This document shows, in pieces, positions 16,867 to 26,195 of a stretch of 64,000 nt of DNA. A model generated the notes under the pieces. That model was given only the letters and a program-made list of their open reading frames with translations. It was not told where the DNA came from and did not search any database. The translations under genes were made by a program, and so were the position numbers. Source of the stretch: an uncultured Cytophagales bacterium (GTDB taxonomy: Bacteria; Bacteroidota; Bacteroidia; Cytophagales; Cyclobacteriaceae); assembly GCA_913057175.1 (NCBI GenBank), contig CAJXNP010000001.1, positions 248,001 through 312,000 on the forward strand, in the 5' to 3' direction. Positions within the stretch are counted from its first letter, which is position 1; each line of letters starts with the position of its first letter.

Positions 16867-18213
16867 ATGAAACCACATCTTAAACTATTTTCCGCCCTCA
16901 TGGTAATAGTTACCATTAGCGCATGTGATGATCCCATCACGGAGCCCACAATCAATTATGATGCCCTGATCGACTCGCATGAGTCGAAAGTTGTCCTTCA
17001 ATGGAATGAAGCCCTTGGTTCGGCCATTGAAAACAACATGCCGCAAGCTGTTGAAACGAGAATTTATGCCATGGTTTCCCTAGCCATGCATGACGCCCTG
17101 AACAATGTCGTTCCCAGGTATGAGACCTACGCTTTGAATAACGGCTCGGTGAGCCTGGAAGAGATTACGGATCTGAATATTTCCCCAATTTCAGATGCCG
17201 CTGTTGCGCAAGCTGCTCATGATGTTTTGGTTGCCCTGGTACCGACTTACCAGCCAAAAGCCGATTCACTTTTAAACTTACACCTTTCGGAAATTGATTC
17301 TGCCAGCTTCAGATCCAAAGGTGTTAGCATAGGTGTAGAAGCTGCTTCGGCCATGCTGGCAAAAAGACAAAATGATCCTATACCATCTTTTACATCCTAT
17401 TCAAAAGGTACGGAACCGGGAATGTATCAGGCCAATTATATGCCCTATGCGCTAGCCAATCCTCCTATCTGGCCGGAAAAGGCAGTTTATGGTGAAAATA
17501 TAGGAGACTTCACACCCTTTGGGATCGAAACTGCCGATCAGTTCAGACCTAACCCTCCCTATGCCGTTACTTCCAATGAATATATCATCGATTACGAGGA
17601 AGTGAGGAACTTAGGATGTACTTCCTGTACAGAGAGAACAGCCGATCAAACAGAAGTCGGCTCTTTCTGGAGAGAAAGCACTTCTGGCCTGATGAACCAG
17701 GTTGCCCGTATTTTAGCCAATGAAGAAGAATTGAACGGATGGGAAGCTGCCAGGCTATTTGCTCTGATCCAAATGGCCCAGATCGATGCCAATATTGCCA
17801 CTTTTGAAGCTAAATATCATTACAGCTACTGGACGGTTGTGACAGCAGTGAGAGCGGGGGAATCCGATGGGAATGACTGGACATTCGGAGACGTGAACTG
17901 GACCCCGGTTTCAGCTCCTCCAACCCCTGATTATCCATCCACACCTGCTGCTGCCGGAGCAGCCAGTGCAGAGATATTCAGGCAATTTTTCGGAACAGAC
18001 AACAAAACCTTCTCGATCAAGGCAACTTATTACCTGCCCGGAGTTGAAAGGAACTATGCCAGCTTTTCTGCTGCAGCCGCTGAAAACAACCTTTCAAAAA
18101 TTTATCTCGGTTCCAACTTTAGAAATTCCGTTTCCCAAGGTGAAAGACAGGGACAGCAAATCGGAAAATTTGTCTTTGAGAATAACTTGAGGGAATTGGA
18201 AATAGATATTTGA
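16867..18213 (+). CDS. Vanadium haloperoxidase/PAP2-like lipoprotein, active site altered
   Basis: Lipoprotein (ISAC, Cys20) with the all-helical fold of vanadium haloperoxidase-related PAP2 proteins: RIYAMVSLAMHDALNNV, AAVAQAAHDVL and AKYHYSYW...TAVRAG are in family order. The residues that hold vanadate or phosphate are largely changed. The Lys of KYHYSYW remains, but its partner Arg is Thr (YWTV). The usual PSGH is PSTP followed by AAAG. The usual RIYGGIHF is KIYLGSNF, losing the Arg and the axial His. Peroxidase or phosphatase activity is therefore doubtful; a binding or scaffold role is possible. A strong terminator follows. Confidence 0.8.
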   Translation: MKPHLKLFSALMVIVTISACDDPITEPTINYDALIDSHESKVVLQWNEALGSAIENNMPQAVETRIYAMVSLAMHDALNNVVPRYETYALNNGSVSLEEITDLNISPISDAAVAQAAHDVLVALVPTYQPKADSLLNLHLSEIDSASFRSKGVSIGVEAASAMLAKRQNDPIPSFTSYSKGTEPGMYQANYMPYALANPPIWPEKAVYGENIGDFTPFGIETADQFRPNPPYAVTSNEYIIDYEEVRNLGCTSCTERTADQTEVGSFWRESTSGLMNQVARILANEEELNGWEAARLFALIQMAQIDANIATFEAKYHYSYWTVVTAVRAGESDGNDWTFGDVNWTPVSAPPTPDYPSTPAAAGAASAEIFRQFFGTDNKTFSIKATYYLPGVERNYASFSAAAAENNLSKIYLGSNFRNSVSQGERQGQQIGKFVFENNLRELEIDI

Positions 18214-18227
18214 TTTCAAATACATTT

Positions 18228-18263
18228 AAAATCCGGCCTCTTCGCGAAGAGGCCGGATTTTTT
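18228..18263 (+). terminator. Strong intrinsic terminator
   Basis: A 17-bp perfect palindrome (stem half AAAATCCGGCCTCTTCG) followed by further T residues lies 14 bp after the haloperoxidase-like gene's stop. Confidence 0.9.
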
Positions 18264-18648
18264 AACAAGAAAATCTTTTTAGAATCAATATTTAATGTCC
18301 GGAATGCAAGCCGGAAGCACATTACTTACCATTACTCCATTTAAATAGATTTTATGTCATCCCTTAATTTTTAGGGATTTTTTACAGATAATTAATCAGT
18401 CGAAAGAAATAGCAATATTGTCTTTCTAAAAAAACACAACAACTTTGAAACATTTTCCACAAACTGATAAATTAGTTGAGGGAAAAGGAATAACTGTATT
18501 TCTTTTTTTATCAGTAATTAAATGTTAAGAAGGATTTATACAGTGCATACCCTGGAGGAAAGGAAAATTTGGATTTAGGTATGTAGAAATAATCGGTAAT
18601 ATTGTCTATTACAAGTATGTTGAGTCTTTTAACAAACAACACAACTAA
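18264..18648. other. Gene-free upstream region of AraC gene
   Basis: No gene or RNA was recognised between the terminator and the AraC-type regulator. The AT-rich sequence presumably holds the regulator's promoter. Confidence 0.4.
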
Positions 18649-19572
18649 TTGGAATTAATCGTCCATCATACCATTTCGGATCTTTATAAAACCCTGAGGT
18701 TGCCCTTTGATCAGGAAATAGATTTTACAATCCTTAATATACCCGATATCCATCCTCAGATTCCCTTTCAATCTCCCAATTTGCGGGCGGACTACTTCTC
18801 TTTTATTTTGACAAAAGATGGTTCGGGAGTTTACTACCTCGATGATCACAAATTTCCTTTCGGTTCCGGATCATTCTACTTTACCAACCCGGGACACCTT
18901 AAATCATATGAATTACATCGATCAAATGAGGCATATATCATCACCTTGACTGAAAACTTTCTGCGGGAAAACGTGCATCCGGAGATTTACGGGGATTTTC
19001 CTTTCCTGCTGGCTGAGATCGTTCCCCCTAAACATTTGACACAAAGTGATTTTGAGGAATTTGAAACGCTCTATCATCAACTACTACGTGAATTTAATAA
19101 GGAGTCTCATTACAAAAATAAAATCCTTGGCAACCTGTTTTTGGTGTTGCTCCTGAAAATAAATGAGAAATTTTGGCTGGATTACAATCCGATTGAAGAA
19201 GGAAACAGGAATTCTCAGATTGTCAGGTCATTCAAGCGCCTGTTGGAATCGGAGTTTAAGAAAGTACTGAAAAGCGAGCAAAACGATAGCAAACTGCAAG
19301 CCCAGCATTTTGCTGAAAGATTGAATTTGCATCCCAATTATCTGAACTCGGTGATAAAAAGCAAAACAGGCAGAACGGTGAATGACTGGATTTCCAAGCG
19401 AACCCTTTCTGTAGCTAAATCACTTTTGATGGGCACTTCCTACTCTTCCAAGGAAATAGCCTACAAATTAGGCTTTAGCGAACCCACTCATTTCAGCCGG
19501 TTTTTTAAAAACCACACCCAGCTTTCCCCCGGCAAATTCCGGAAATCGAATCATTCACAGGTTAATCTTTGA
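18649..19572 (+). CDS. AraC-family transcriptional regulator
   Basis: DNA-binding regulator with an N-terminal cupin-like sensing domain (about 20-180, containing FILTKDGSGVYYLDD and SGSFYFTNPGH). Two C-terminal helix-turn-helix units follow (about 205-300: AERLNLHPNYLNSVIKSKTGRTVNDW and SSKEIAYKLGFSEPTHFSRFFKNHTQLSPGKFR, given here as landmarks). A TTG start at 18649 is used because the only nearby ATG is out of frame. The aldo/keto reductase gene lies 87 bp downstream on the same strand, the classic arrangement of this regulator group and its target. Confidence 0.9.
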   Translation: MELIVHHTISDLYKTLRLPFDQEIDFTILNIPDIHPQIPFQSPNLRADYFSFILTKDGSGVYYLDDHKFPFGSGSFYFTNPGHLKSYELHRSNEAYIITLTENFLRENVHPEIYGDFPFLLAEIVPPKHLTQSDFEEFETLYHQLLREFNKESHYKNKILGNLFLVLLLKINEKFWLDYNPIEEGNRNSQIVRSFKRLLESEFKKVLKSEQNDSKLQAQHFAERLNLHPNYLNSVIKSKTGRTVNDWISKRTLSVAKSLLMGTSYSSKEIAYKLGFSEPTHFSRFFKNHTQLSPGKFRKSNHSQVNL

Positions 19573-19591
19573 TATTGATCACTTTTCATTT

Positions 19592-19621
19592 GATTGAGGT
19601 TATATGATATCACCTTCAATC
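19592..19621. promoter_or_regulatory. Imperfect inverted repeat between regulator and reductase
   Basis: GATTGAGGTTATAT and ATATCACCTTCAATC pair with one bulge and one mismatch. It lies 38 bp before the aldo/keto reductase start and could be a regulator site or a weak terminator. Confidence 0.35.
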
Positions 19622-19659
19622 GCTCAGTTTTGTACGAGAAACCTTAAAATGCGATCGCA

Positions 19660-20616
19660 ATGAAACAAACTACAACATTAGGACACAGCACACTCAATGT
19701 TAACCGAATAGGTCTTGGCTGTATGGGCATGTCAGAGTTTTACGGATCTTTTGATGAGAAAGAATCAATTAAAACGTTGCACAAAGCCATTGATCTGGGC
19801 GTTAATTTTTTCGACACGGCGGACATGTACGGTTGGGGAGCGAATGAACAGCTACTAGGAAAAGCATTTAAAGATCGCTGGGATCACGTGATCTTGGCAA
19901 CCAAGTTCGGCGTGATGCGAGGGGAAAAGGGGGAATTTCTCGGGTTGAACGGAAAGCCGGAATATATAAGGAAGGCTTGTGATGAAAGTCTTCTACGTTT
20001 GGGTATTGATTCCATTGAACTCTATTACATGCATCGACAAGATCCCGAGGTAGAGATCGAAGAAATCGTCGGTGCCATGGCAGAGCTGGTCAAACAGGGA
20101 AAGGTTAAATACCTCGGCCTTTCAGAAGTTGATCCTGAAAAGCTACAACTAGCGCACGCTGTTCATCCCATCACAGCCCTTCAGACAGAATATTCCTTAT
20201 GGAGCCGTGAACCGGAACGGGAGCTTTTTGATGTTTGTAAAAAGCTCAGCATCACCTTTGTCGCATACAGCCCTCTTGGACGCGGATTCCTGACCGGGGC
20301 GATCAAAAGCCGCGCTGATCTGGAACAAGGAGATTTTCGACTCAGCAATCCCCGTTTTACGGATGAAGCCATTAAAGAAAATCTAAAGTTTGTAGAGGTG
20401 GTGGATAAAATTGCGCAAAGCAAAGGAGTGACCAAAGCGCAGGTTGCCCTTGCCTGGGTACTGAGCCAGGACAATGAGATCACAACGATTCCGGGTACGC
20501 GCAAAATCCATCGTCTGGAAGAGAATCTAGGTGCATTGAATGTAAAATTGACTGAAGATGATTTTGCGATGATCGAAGAAAACATGCCTTCTGAAACAGT
20601 TGGGGAGCGGTACTAA
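19660..20616 (+). CDS. Aldo/keto reductase
   Basis: Cytoplasmic NADPH-dependent carbonyl reductase with the AKR (beta/alpha)8 barrel. The catalytic tetrad is Asp52 (FFDTADMYG), Tyr57, Lys82 (LATKFG) and His125 (YYMHRQD). The cofactor-binding C-terminal part shows AYSPLGRGFLTG and ITTIPGTRKIHRLEEN. Length (318) is normal. Substrates of this group are small aldehydes or ketones. Position after an AraC regulator suggests induced expression. The ATG at 19660 gives the usual N-terminus. Confidence 0.93.
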   Translation: MKQTTTLGHSTLNVNRIGLGCMGMSEFYGSFDEKESIKTLHKAIDLGVNFFDTADMYGWGANEQLLGKAFKDRWDHVILATKFGVMRGEKGEFLGLNGKPEYIRKACDESLLRLGIDSIELYYMHRQDPEVEIEEIVGAMAELVKQGKVKYLGLSEVDPEKLQLAHAVHPITALQTEYSLWSREPERELFDVCKKLSITFVAYSPLGRGFLTGAIKSRADLEQGDFRLSNPRFTDEAIKENLKFVEVVDKIAQSKGVTKAQVALAWVLSQDNEITTIPGTRKIHRLEENLGALNVKLTEDDFAMIEENMPSETVGERY

Positions 20617-21479
20617 AGCCGTCTCATTCGTGAAATATTGGTCTAAAGAAGTTAAAAGCGGTTTTCCTGGCTATCAGGCCGTTTGACCATTTGACAGATA
20701 ATTTCTTATGAAATGCAAGTCGTAAATCACAGTAACTATTATCTAAATAAAACCAATAAGGAATTTCTGATCTAAGAGGTTTTATTGTACTTGTAAAGGG
20801 GCAATTCGTGAATGAAATATATTGACAACCATCAGGAAGGAAAAAGTTGATTAACCCGGAAAATTCGTTGAATATTCCGCACTGATGCTTAGATCAGTAT
20901 TTTCAACCCGATGGGTCAGACGATACAAGGGATGTCTGACTCTGACAAAATCGTCATGAGCCGACCTTTAGCAAAATCTTGACCACAAGTGAGTTAAGTT
21001 TATTTTCATCGTAAGTGAAGAATCCAAACATTCCTCAAATTTGGTGAGTAAAGATTTAGTTAAAGTCGGGGTTAACCTCCTACGAGTCTGATACGACTGT
21101 CGGAGTCATCAAACCTGACATAACTTATTGAATAACAGAAGTTTTCAATAAGTTATCGTCATTATTCATGTTTTTCCATGAATAATGCGGGTTAAATCCT
21201 CAAAACTCTAATTTTTTAAAAATTTAAATTGAAGGGAGACCTGACTCTGATTTCTTCATTAAGAATAAATATTAGAAAATAACGACCAAAAATTTCCATT
21301 GCCTGGTAAAAGATCAAGTTGATATAAATATGATCATGAATTGCTCCATTTTCAAAATGAATTTCATGCACGGACCAGATTATTCATTTTCGACTTGTAA
21401 CACTCCTTAATGCCGCGTTCCTAAATTTAATAAGACAGATATGGAGATTTCTGAAAATCCACAATAGAGTAAGACGGGG
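20617..21479. other. 860-bp stretch without genes
   Basis: No plausible coding region on either strand and no tRNA was seen. It holds two adjacent perfect hairpins (21121-21187) and recurrent GACTCTGA or GAGTCTGA motifs (for example near 20938, 21083 and 21242). A non-coding RNA or a decayed element is possible. Confidence 0.45.
21121..21187. repeat. Two adjacent perfect hairpins
   Basis: TAACTTATTGAA (21121-21132) pairs with TTCAATAAGTTA (21144-21155). CATTATTCATG (21160-21170) pairs with CATGAATAATG (21177-21187). Both stems are perfect, 12 and 11 bp, separated by 4 bp. They lack GC-rich stems and T-runs, so they do not look like ordinary terminators. Confidence 0.75.
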
Positions 21480-23138
21480 ATGCTGAAAACTGAAAAGAGT
21501 AAGCAAAAACTAAACAACCAAATTATGGAATCACTAGAAGATCAATTCAAGAACATTCATTTATTGGAAAGGGATGAAAGAAAAAAATTAATCAGGAAGC
21601 TAGAAATATTGAGACCTGATTTCTTAAAACCCTACTATCCCAAATGGAGATGGTATCGACCATGCGAAGTAAATGTTCTATTAGTATGCGATGGTGGATT
21701 AAACTTTGATACGGGTGGTTTTGGTTTATCCGAATTTTTGACAACCTTCAACGAATTAGAAGCTCAAAGCTCTGTCTATGTAAATTACAAAGTTACCCTT
21801 GCTCACAGAGGTGGCGTTTTTAACAATCCAAATCCGGTTGTCGTCAATTCCATCAGCAATTTCAAATTTGATACCAGTGTTGCTTTAAAAGACTTTGATC
21901 AGGTTTGGTTATTTGGCATTGATCCGGCGGGATCTATTAGCCAATCAGAAATAGATGCCATTGAAGCCTATATGGACGGCGGAGGCGGCCTTTTTGCTAC
22001 TGGCGATCATGGATCTTTAGGCAAAGCAATGTGTGGAAGCATCCCCCGGGTAAAAGACATGCGTCATTGGGATGATTTCCCAAGTTCAAATAACGATATC
22101 AACGAGGTGAGTATGGGAGGCAGAAGAAGAAACGATACCAATGCCCCACGTCCCGGGAACACATCCGCAAATACATTTGATCATCAATCCGATATTTATC
22201 CACAAAAAATCGGGGTGAAATTATTTGGAGCGGGGTTTCTTCCACACCCTCTTTTATCAATAAGCACCAGCATTAAACCAACCGGTGTGATTGATATTAT
22301 GCCAGATCATCCTCATGAAGGAGAATGCAAGCCTGAGACCACTTTTAATGTTAAAGGTACGGTTATCCCTACCCAGATCATCGCCACTTCCTTCGTTACG
22401 GGAGGGAACACATCAGGAGGAAAAGATGAAACGGACCCTCACTGTTTTCCTTCGATCAGTGTATTTGATGGAAGACCAGCGAACGTTGGTAGAATAGTAA
22501 TAGATTCTACCTGGCATCATTTTGTCAATATTAATTTAAATGGGGCGGGCTCTGCTCAAGGCGGCTTGACAAATTCAGACTTTACGGAAATCCAGCACTA
22601 TTACATGAACATTGCCAAATGGATGTCCCGCAGAAAATACATGTTTTGCTTGCGCAAAAAACTGGTATTAGACCTGTTATTAAATTCCCAACTCATTGAA
22701 GCCAGTTTAAATAATCCAGCTCAAAGACTGGAAGAAATTTCATTGGCCGACCTGAACAGCATAGGAGCGTTAGCTGAAGAAGAATTAGGTTCTAAATTTA
22801 ATCCTGCCTTTGCACGCAACTTCTTCGTTGAGATCATGGAAGATTACCACAAAGGGTTCTCTGATTTATTGGATATCTGGACTCCCAAAAATTCCAGCAA
22901 CAAGAAAAAATCGAAAGATTACTATCAAGGTTGGTTTAACCTGGATTTAATTCTTCATACTGCACTCGGCTCAGGATTTATTACCATGAGGGACAACATA
23001 AAAATAGACTCAGGCGATATTAGTGAGAATGACCTGCAAAATGCGGATTCCATTTTCATCAAAGGTCTGGCATATGGATTCCGTGCCTCTTTAGAAAACC
23101 TAAATGCTAATTTCAAGGGCCTGAATAAATTGTTTTAG
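21480..23138 (+). CDS. Unrecognised 552-residue protein with amidotransferase-like region
   Basis: The family was not recognised. There is no signal peptide or membrane segment, so it is probably cytoplasmic. Residues 60-260 read like an alpha/beta Rossmann-type domain: VNVLLVCDGGLNFDTGG, LKDFDQVWLFGID and IEAYMDGGGGLFATGDHGS resemble the core of ThuA- or DUF4350-like class I amidotransferase folds. A His/Asp-rich middle (GDHGS, DMRHWDDF, FDHQSDIYP, DSTWHHFVNIN) might bind metal. The C-terminal 170 residues look helical. The start is ATG 21480, or Met16 at 21525. A terminator hairpin follows. No operon partner. Confidence 0.6.
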   Translation: MLKTEKSKQKLNNQIMESLEDQFKNIHLLERDERKKLIRKLEILRPDFLKPYYPKWRWYRPCEVNVLLVCDGGLNFDTGGFGLSEFLTTFNELEAQSSVYVNYKVTLAHRGGVFNNPNPVVVNSISNFKFDTSVALKDFDQVWLFGIDPAGSISQSEIDAIEAYMDGGGGLFATGDHGSLGKAMCGSIPRVKDMRHWDDFPSSNNDINEVSMGGRRRNDTNAPRPGNTSANTFDHQSDIYPQKIGVKLFGAGFLPHPLLSISTSIKPTGVIDIMPDHPHEGECKPETTFNVKGTVIPTQIIATSFVTGGNTSGGKDETDPHCFPSISVFDGRPANVGRIVIDSTWHHFVNINLNGAGSAQGGLTNSDFTEIQHYYMNIAKWMSRRKYMFCLRKKLVLDLLLNSQLIEASLNNPAQRLEEISLADLNSIGALAEEELGSKFNPAFARNFFVEIMEDYHKGFSDLLDIWTPKNSSNKKKSKDYYQGWFNLDLILHTALGSGFITMRDNIKIDSGDISENDLQNADSIFIKGLAYGFRASLENLNANFKGLNKLF

Positions 23139-23169
23139 ACTTAGAATTCAATAACTGCAATTAACTTTT

Positions 23170-23213
23170 CCTAACTCTCTTAATTAGAATAAGGGAGTTA
23201 GGTAAGTTTTTTT
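23170..23213 (+). terminator. Intrinsic terminator
   Basis: CCTAACTCTCTT pairs with AAGGGAGTTAGG (12 bp with one G-T pair) followed by TAAG and a run of seven T. It lies 31 bp after the 552-residue gene. Confidence 0.8.
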
Positions 23214-23331
23214 AAAGCTGTCAAACCAACCTGATCCTGTCCGAAACATAAACTGGCAATTGTTATCAAGACTATCTTTTTGAAATTCAATTTCATTCCT
23301 ATTTGCTACTGTTGAGAGTTTATAAAAGTGA

Positions 23332-24765
23332 CTAGTTCGGAACAATATCAATGATAATCCTTTTATACCTCGATAATGAGGGAGCTCCTTTATCTGATAA
23401 TTTCAAAATAAAATGAACGGTTTCTTTTTTTGATACCTCTGGCATGGTAACATAAAGAGTATGTGAGTTTTCCGACCCACCTATTTTGATTTCTTCTTTA
23501 AGCGTGCCTGCTTCCGGATAGTTGAACCAAAGATAGCTCAGGTTATCTCCATCAGGATCGGTGGAGTTGCTGGCGTCTAAAAAGACCCCTTCTCCTGATT
23601 TTACTGTTATATGATCTTCACCTGCAAGTACCGGAACGGGTGGATGATTGGCTTCTTCGAACGATTGCAGGCACCAGTCCATACGCGCGGCAAAATCATT
23701 TTGGAAGTCATCTCTCCAACGCCAAAGTGTCTCTTTAAAGCCGGTAAAAGTAGCTGTGTCCCTGCCCACGGCACGTCCGTATTCTTTGGGCAAATACGGT
23801 GTGTAGGAATCGTCAGCATTGGTCCATATGTCCCGGGTCTCAGGGCCGATGGTCACAATGGAGCTTCCATCTTTTGTTTTTGAAAAATCAGACTTGTATA
23901 ATTCATAGCGGCCTCCCCAGCCACCCCACTCTGGTCGATCGGGTTCATTCAGGCCATTTGGGATTAAAGATAAAAATGCAGGAGTGTCCCCCTCCACTCC
24001 CCAGGCGACATCCGGGTACTCGGCGCCCAACGGTCCATGATTTTGCTGGATATTTTCCGCCAACCAACTATTGCTGATGGTTTTATTGTCAATTCCCTTT
24101 ACCACCGAGTTAACCCCGGTCCATGTGGCATCGGAATAATTGTCCCCAGGGCTCACAATGTAGAAAACCCCGGGGAAGTTATTTCTAATCCATAAACCAC
24201 TATCATCCTGATCAGAAATGGTGTACACACGTAATTTTGAAATGAGCTGATTTGCCTCTTTTTTACTTTTAGATTTCTGGATTTTGTCCAGGGTCTGCGC
24301 TAAAGTGTTTACTCCTCCCCAAACAGATATCCATAAAGGACGTTCATCTTCTTTTTCCAATTCCTGAATAATCCAGTCCGACCCTTCTGAGTCCATACCC
24401 TCTCCTACTCCTTTCATTCCGTACAAAGGCAGGCCTTTTTTTACCAGCGGGAGCAAGTCTTTGGCTTCAGGAAAACCTGGATCATGGTTTAACAAATTGG
24501 GTTGTACTTTCTCGTATGCCTGAATCACCCGGTTGATAGACTCGGGATGGATGGACGATTGAAGCCAGCAGGAAGTGGTAGCGACAATTCCCCGGATGTC
24601 AATTTCATTAGAATACAATAATAAACGAACCAAAGATTGGGTGTCGTCAGGATCGGCTTCTATATCCGTCAGGATGATGACTCTTTGTCTTTCACTATTT
24701 TGTGAATAAAGTGCTTGTGTGAAAAATAGCATCAGACAGAAGGAAAGCAGGAAAAATGTTTTCAT
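23332..24765 (-). CDS. DUF1593 (Sde182-like) nucleoside-hydrolase-fold protein
   Basis: Secreted protein of the DUF1593 family, whose N-terminal domain has the nucleoside-hydrolase fold. A signal peptide (MKTFFLLSFCLMLFFTQALYS) is followed by VIILTDIEADPDDTQSLVRLLLY, with the aspartate cluster typical of the calcium-binding active site. The C-terminal 80 residues (GEGVFLDASNSTDPDGDNLSY...) form the Ig-like Sde182_C domain. Such proteins are often found in carbohydrate loci of Bacteroidota and planctomycetes; the substrate is not established. A broken AraC regulator is divergently oriented upstream. Confidence 0.88.
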   Translation of the reverse strand: MKTFFLLSFCLMLFFTQALYSQNSERQRVIILTDIEADPDDTQSLVRLLLYSNEIDIRGIVATTSCWLQSSIHPESINRVIQAYEKVQPNLLNHDPGFPEAKDLLPLVKKGLPLYGMKGVGEGMDSEGSDWIIQELEKEDERPLWISVWGGVNTLAQTLDKIQKSKSKKEANQLISKLRVYTISDQDDSGLWIRNNFPGVFYIVSPGDNYSDATWTGVNSVVKGIDNKTISNSWLAENIQQNHGPLGAEYPDVAWGVEGDTPAFLSLIPNGLNEPDRPEWGGWGGRYELYKSDFSKTKDGSSIVTIGPETRDIWTNADDSYTPYLPKEYGRAVGRDTATFTGFKETLWRWRDDFQNDFAARMDWCLQSFEEANHPPVPVLAGEDHITVKSGEGVFLDASNSTDPDGDNLSYLWFNYPEAGTLKEEIKIGGSENSHTLYVTMPEVSKKETVHFILKLSDKGAPSLSRYKRIIIDIVPN

Positions 24766-24946
24766 TGTATTGATAGTTATTTAGGTTGATTGAAACATAT
24801 TAAGGTATAAAAATTAGAAATATCCTATGATTTGTTGTTCATAGTGTATAACCAAATCTAATTGATTCTTGAAGATTCCGGCAAAAATATGTCAGCTTTA
24901 TTACACAAACCAGCTATTTTTAGGGTAGGATTAATCGTTTTCCCAG

Positions 24947-25377
24947 ATGTTAAAACATTTTGATGAAAGCCGAGAGGATCTGAAACCTTATCGATTGACA
25001 TGTGAATTATGGGAATCATATCTCATGCCTAAGCCAGACCAGCATAATGAGGTAGAAATCAATTTTTTAATCGAGGGATCGCTCACTTATTTGATCCATG
25101 ATAAGAAAATTAAAGTTGAGAAAGGAAAGCTTGTCGCTTTTTGGGCGTTTACAATGGGAATTAAGGTCAAAGATGTTGCTAAAAACGTTAACCTACATCC
25201 GGATTATGCGAACCAGATCTTTAAAAAATGTTTGGTTCCACCATTTCCAATTACCTGATCGAGCAATGTTTCGTGAGGACACGAACCATAGCTTTAGTTA
25301 CTAAAGAATTGAAGTGATGTTTTCAGTGCCTGATAGGCATCTCGGTTTTGAATTCGTAAATACTTTGGATCTCTGAC
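24947..25377 (+). pseudogene. AraC-family regulator, internally deleted and frameshifted
   Basis: The 103-codon frame joins the start of an AraC cupin domain (ELWESYLMPKPDQHNEVEINFL, LTYLIHDKKIKVEKGKLVAFW) directly to part of an HTH domain (IKVKDVAKNVNLHPDYANQIFKK). The middle of the protein is missing. After KKC the frame shifts: in the +1 frame the sequence continues FGSTISNYLIEQCFVRTRTIAL as in intact AraC proteins, then decays over the second HTH. It was probably the regulator of the divergent DUF1593 gene. It is unlikely to be functional. Confidence 0.8.
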
Positions 25378-25403
25378 AAAGACCCTACAGAGACATAATG
25401 GGA

Positions 25404-25886
25404 CTATTCTATCTTTTCAGCAAAACGGGTGATGCATTCTACCCTCCACTTATCTGACTTAAGCATTTGAACAGTATATATTCCCTTGTTGTTTAGGTCA
25501 CCTTGAAAAATACACTGATAGTGAGCAGTCACGACGGCATAACGTTGATAGATCTGAACATCAATGTTATCAAACTCGTTCAGGCATTTTCCTACGATCC
25601 CATCCTGGCTAGAAACTGTTTGGAGGAAACCACTTACCGTCGAGGACGAAGAGCCACCAAACTGTTGATCATTTCCGGAGAATTGCTTGAAAAACCAACG
25701 GGTAGGGAATGAGAAATGAATGCATGTTTTCAGGGATATTGTATCCCTGCTTTTCATTGAGTTGAAAAATACTTCAAATACCTCCATAACCTGCTCTTTC
25801 TCCTGATCATTTGAAGGCTGAGCAAAGAGACTGGAAGTTCCTGATATCAGGATAAATGTGAATAGTATAATCTTAAAATTTTTCAT
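25404..25886 (-). CDS. Small secreted NTF2-like protein
   Basis: 160-residue exported protein with signal peptide MKNFKIILFTFILISGTSSLFAQ. The mature part looks like a SnoaL/NTF2-like fold: an N-terminal helix (EKEQVMEVFEVFFNSMKSRD), then DTISLKTCIHFSF, DNIDVQIYQRYAVVTAHYQC and a terminal strand pair (YTVQMLKSDKWRVECITRF). Proteins of this fold act as small-molecule binders or accessory subunits; no catalytic residues could be assigned. It stands alone between the broken AraC gene and the PD40 lipoprotein gene. Confidence 0.65.
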   Translation of the reverse strand: MKNFKIILFTFILISGTSSLFAQPSNDQEKEQVMEVFEVFFNSMKSRDTISLKTCIHFSFPTRWFFKQFSGNDQQFGGSSSSTVSGFLQTVSSQDGIVGKCLNEFDNIDVQIYQRYAVVTAHYQCIFQGDLNNKGIYTVQMLKSDKWRVECITRFAEKIE

Positions 25887-26195
25887 AGCAGCTGGTTTGA
25901 ATCCAAATCAATAAATCTTGATTTTTATTAGGGTATTTAAAAGGTTCAAGGAAATAATTAGTATTGAGAATCCTGTAACGAATTGTACTAGTAAATACCT
26001 TTTTCAAGTCGTTTTCTATTTTCAAATATTAGATCCATTTTACTTTACCCACAACGTACTACTAAGATGAGCGGGGATTAAAGAGCACTAACCATTCCTC
26101 TCGCACTTAACCATGCCTTAATTTAAAATTAAAACTTGTAACGGATTTTCCAATCTCGCGAAAATGTTCCGACAAATAAAACCTCATTCATAGCA
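25887..26195. other. Gene-free gap
   Basis: No gene or RNA recognised between two minus-strand genes. The part next to 25886 presumably carries the promoter of the NTF2-like gene. Confidence 0.4.

Noticed and set aside
20617-21479. tRNA or rRNA in the long gene-free stretch
   Set aside because: No cloverleaf, no TPsiC-like GGTTCGAATCC and no conserved rRNA blocks were found on reading both strands.
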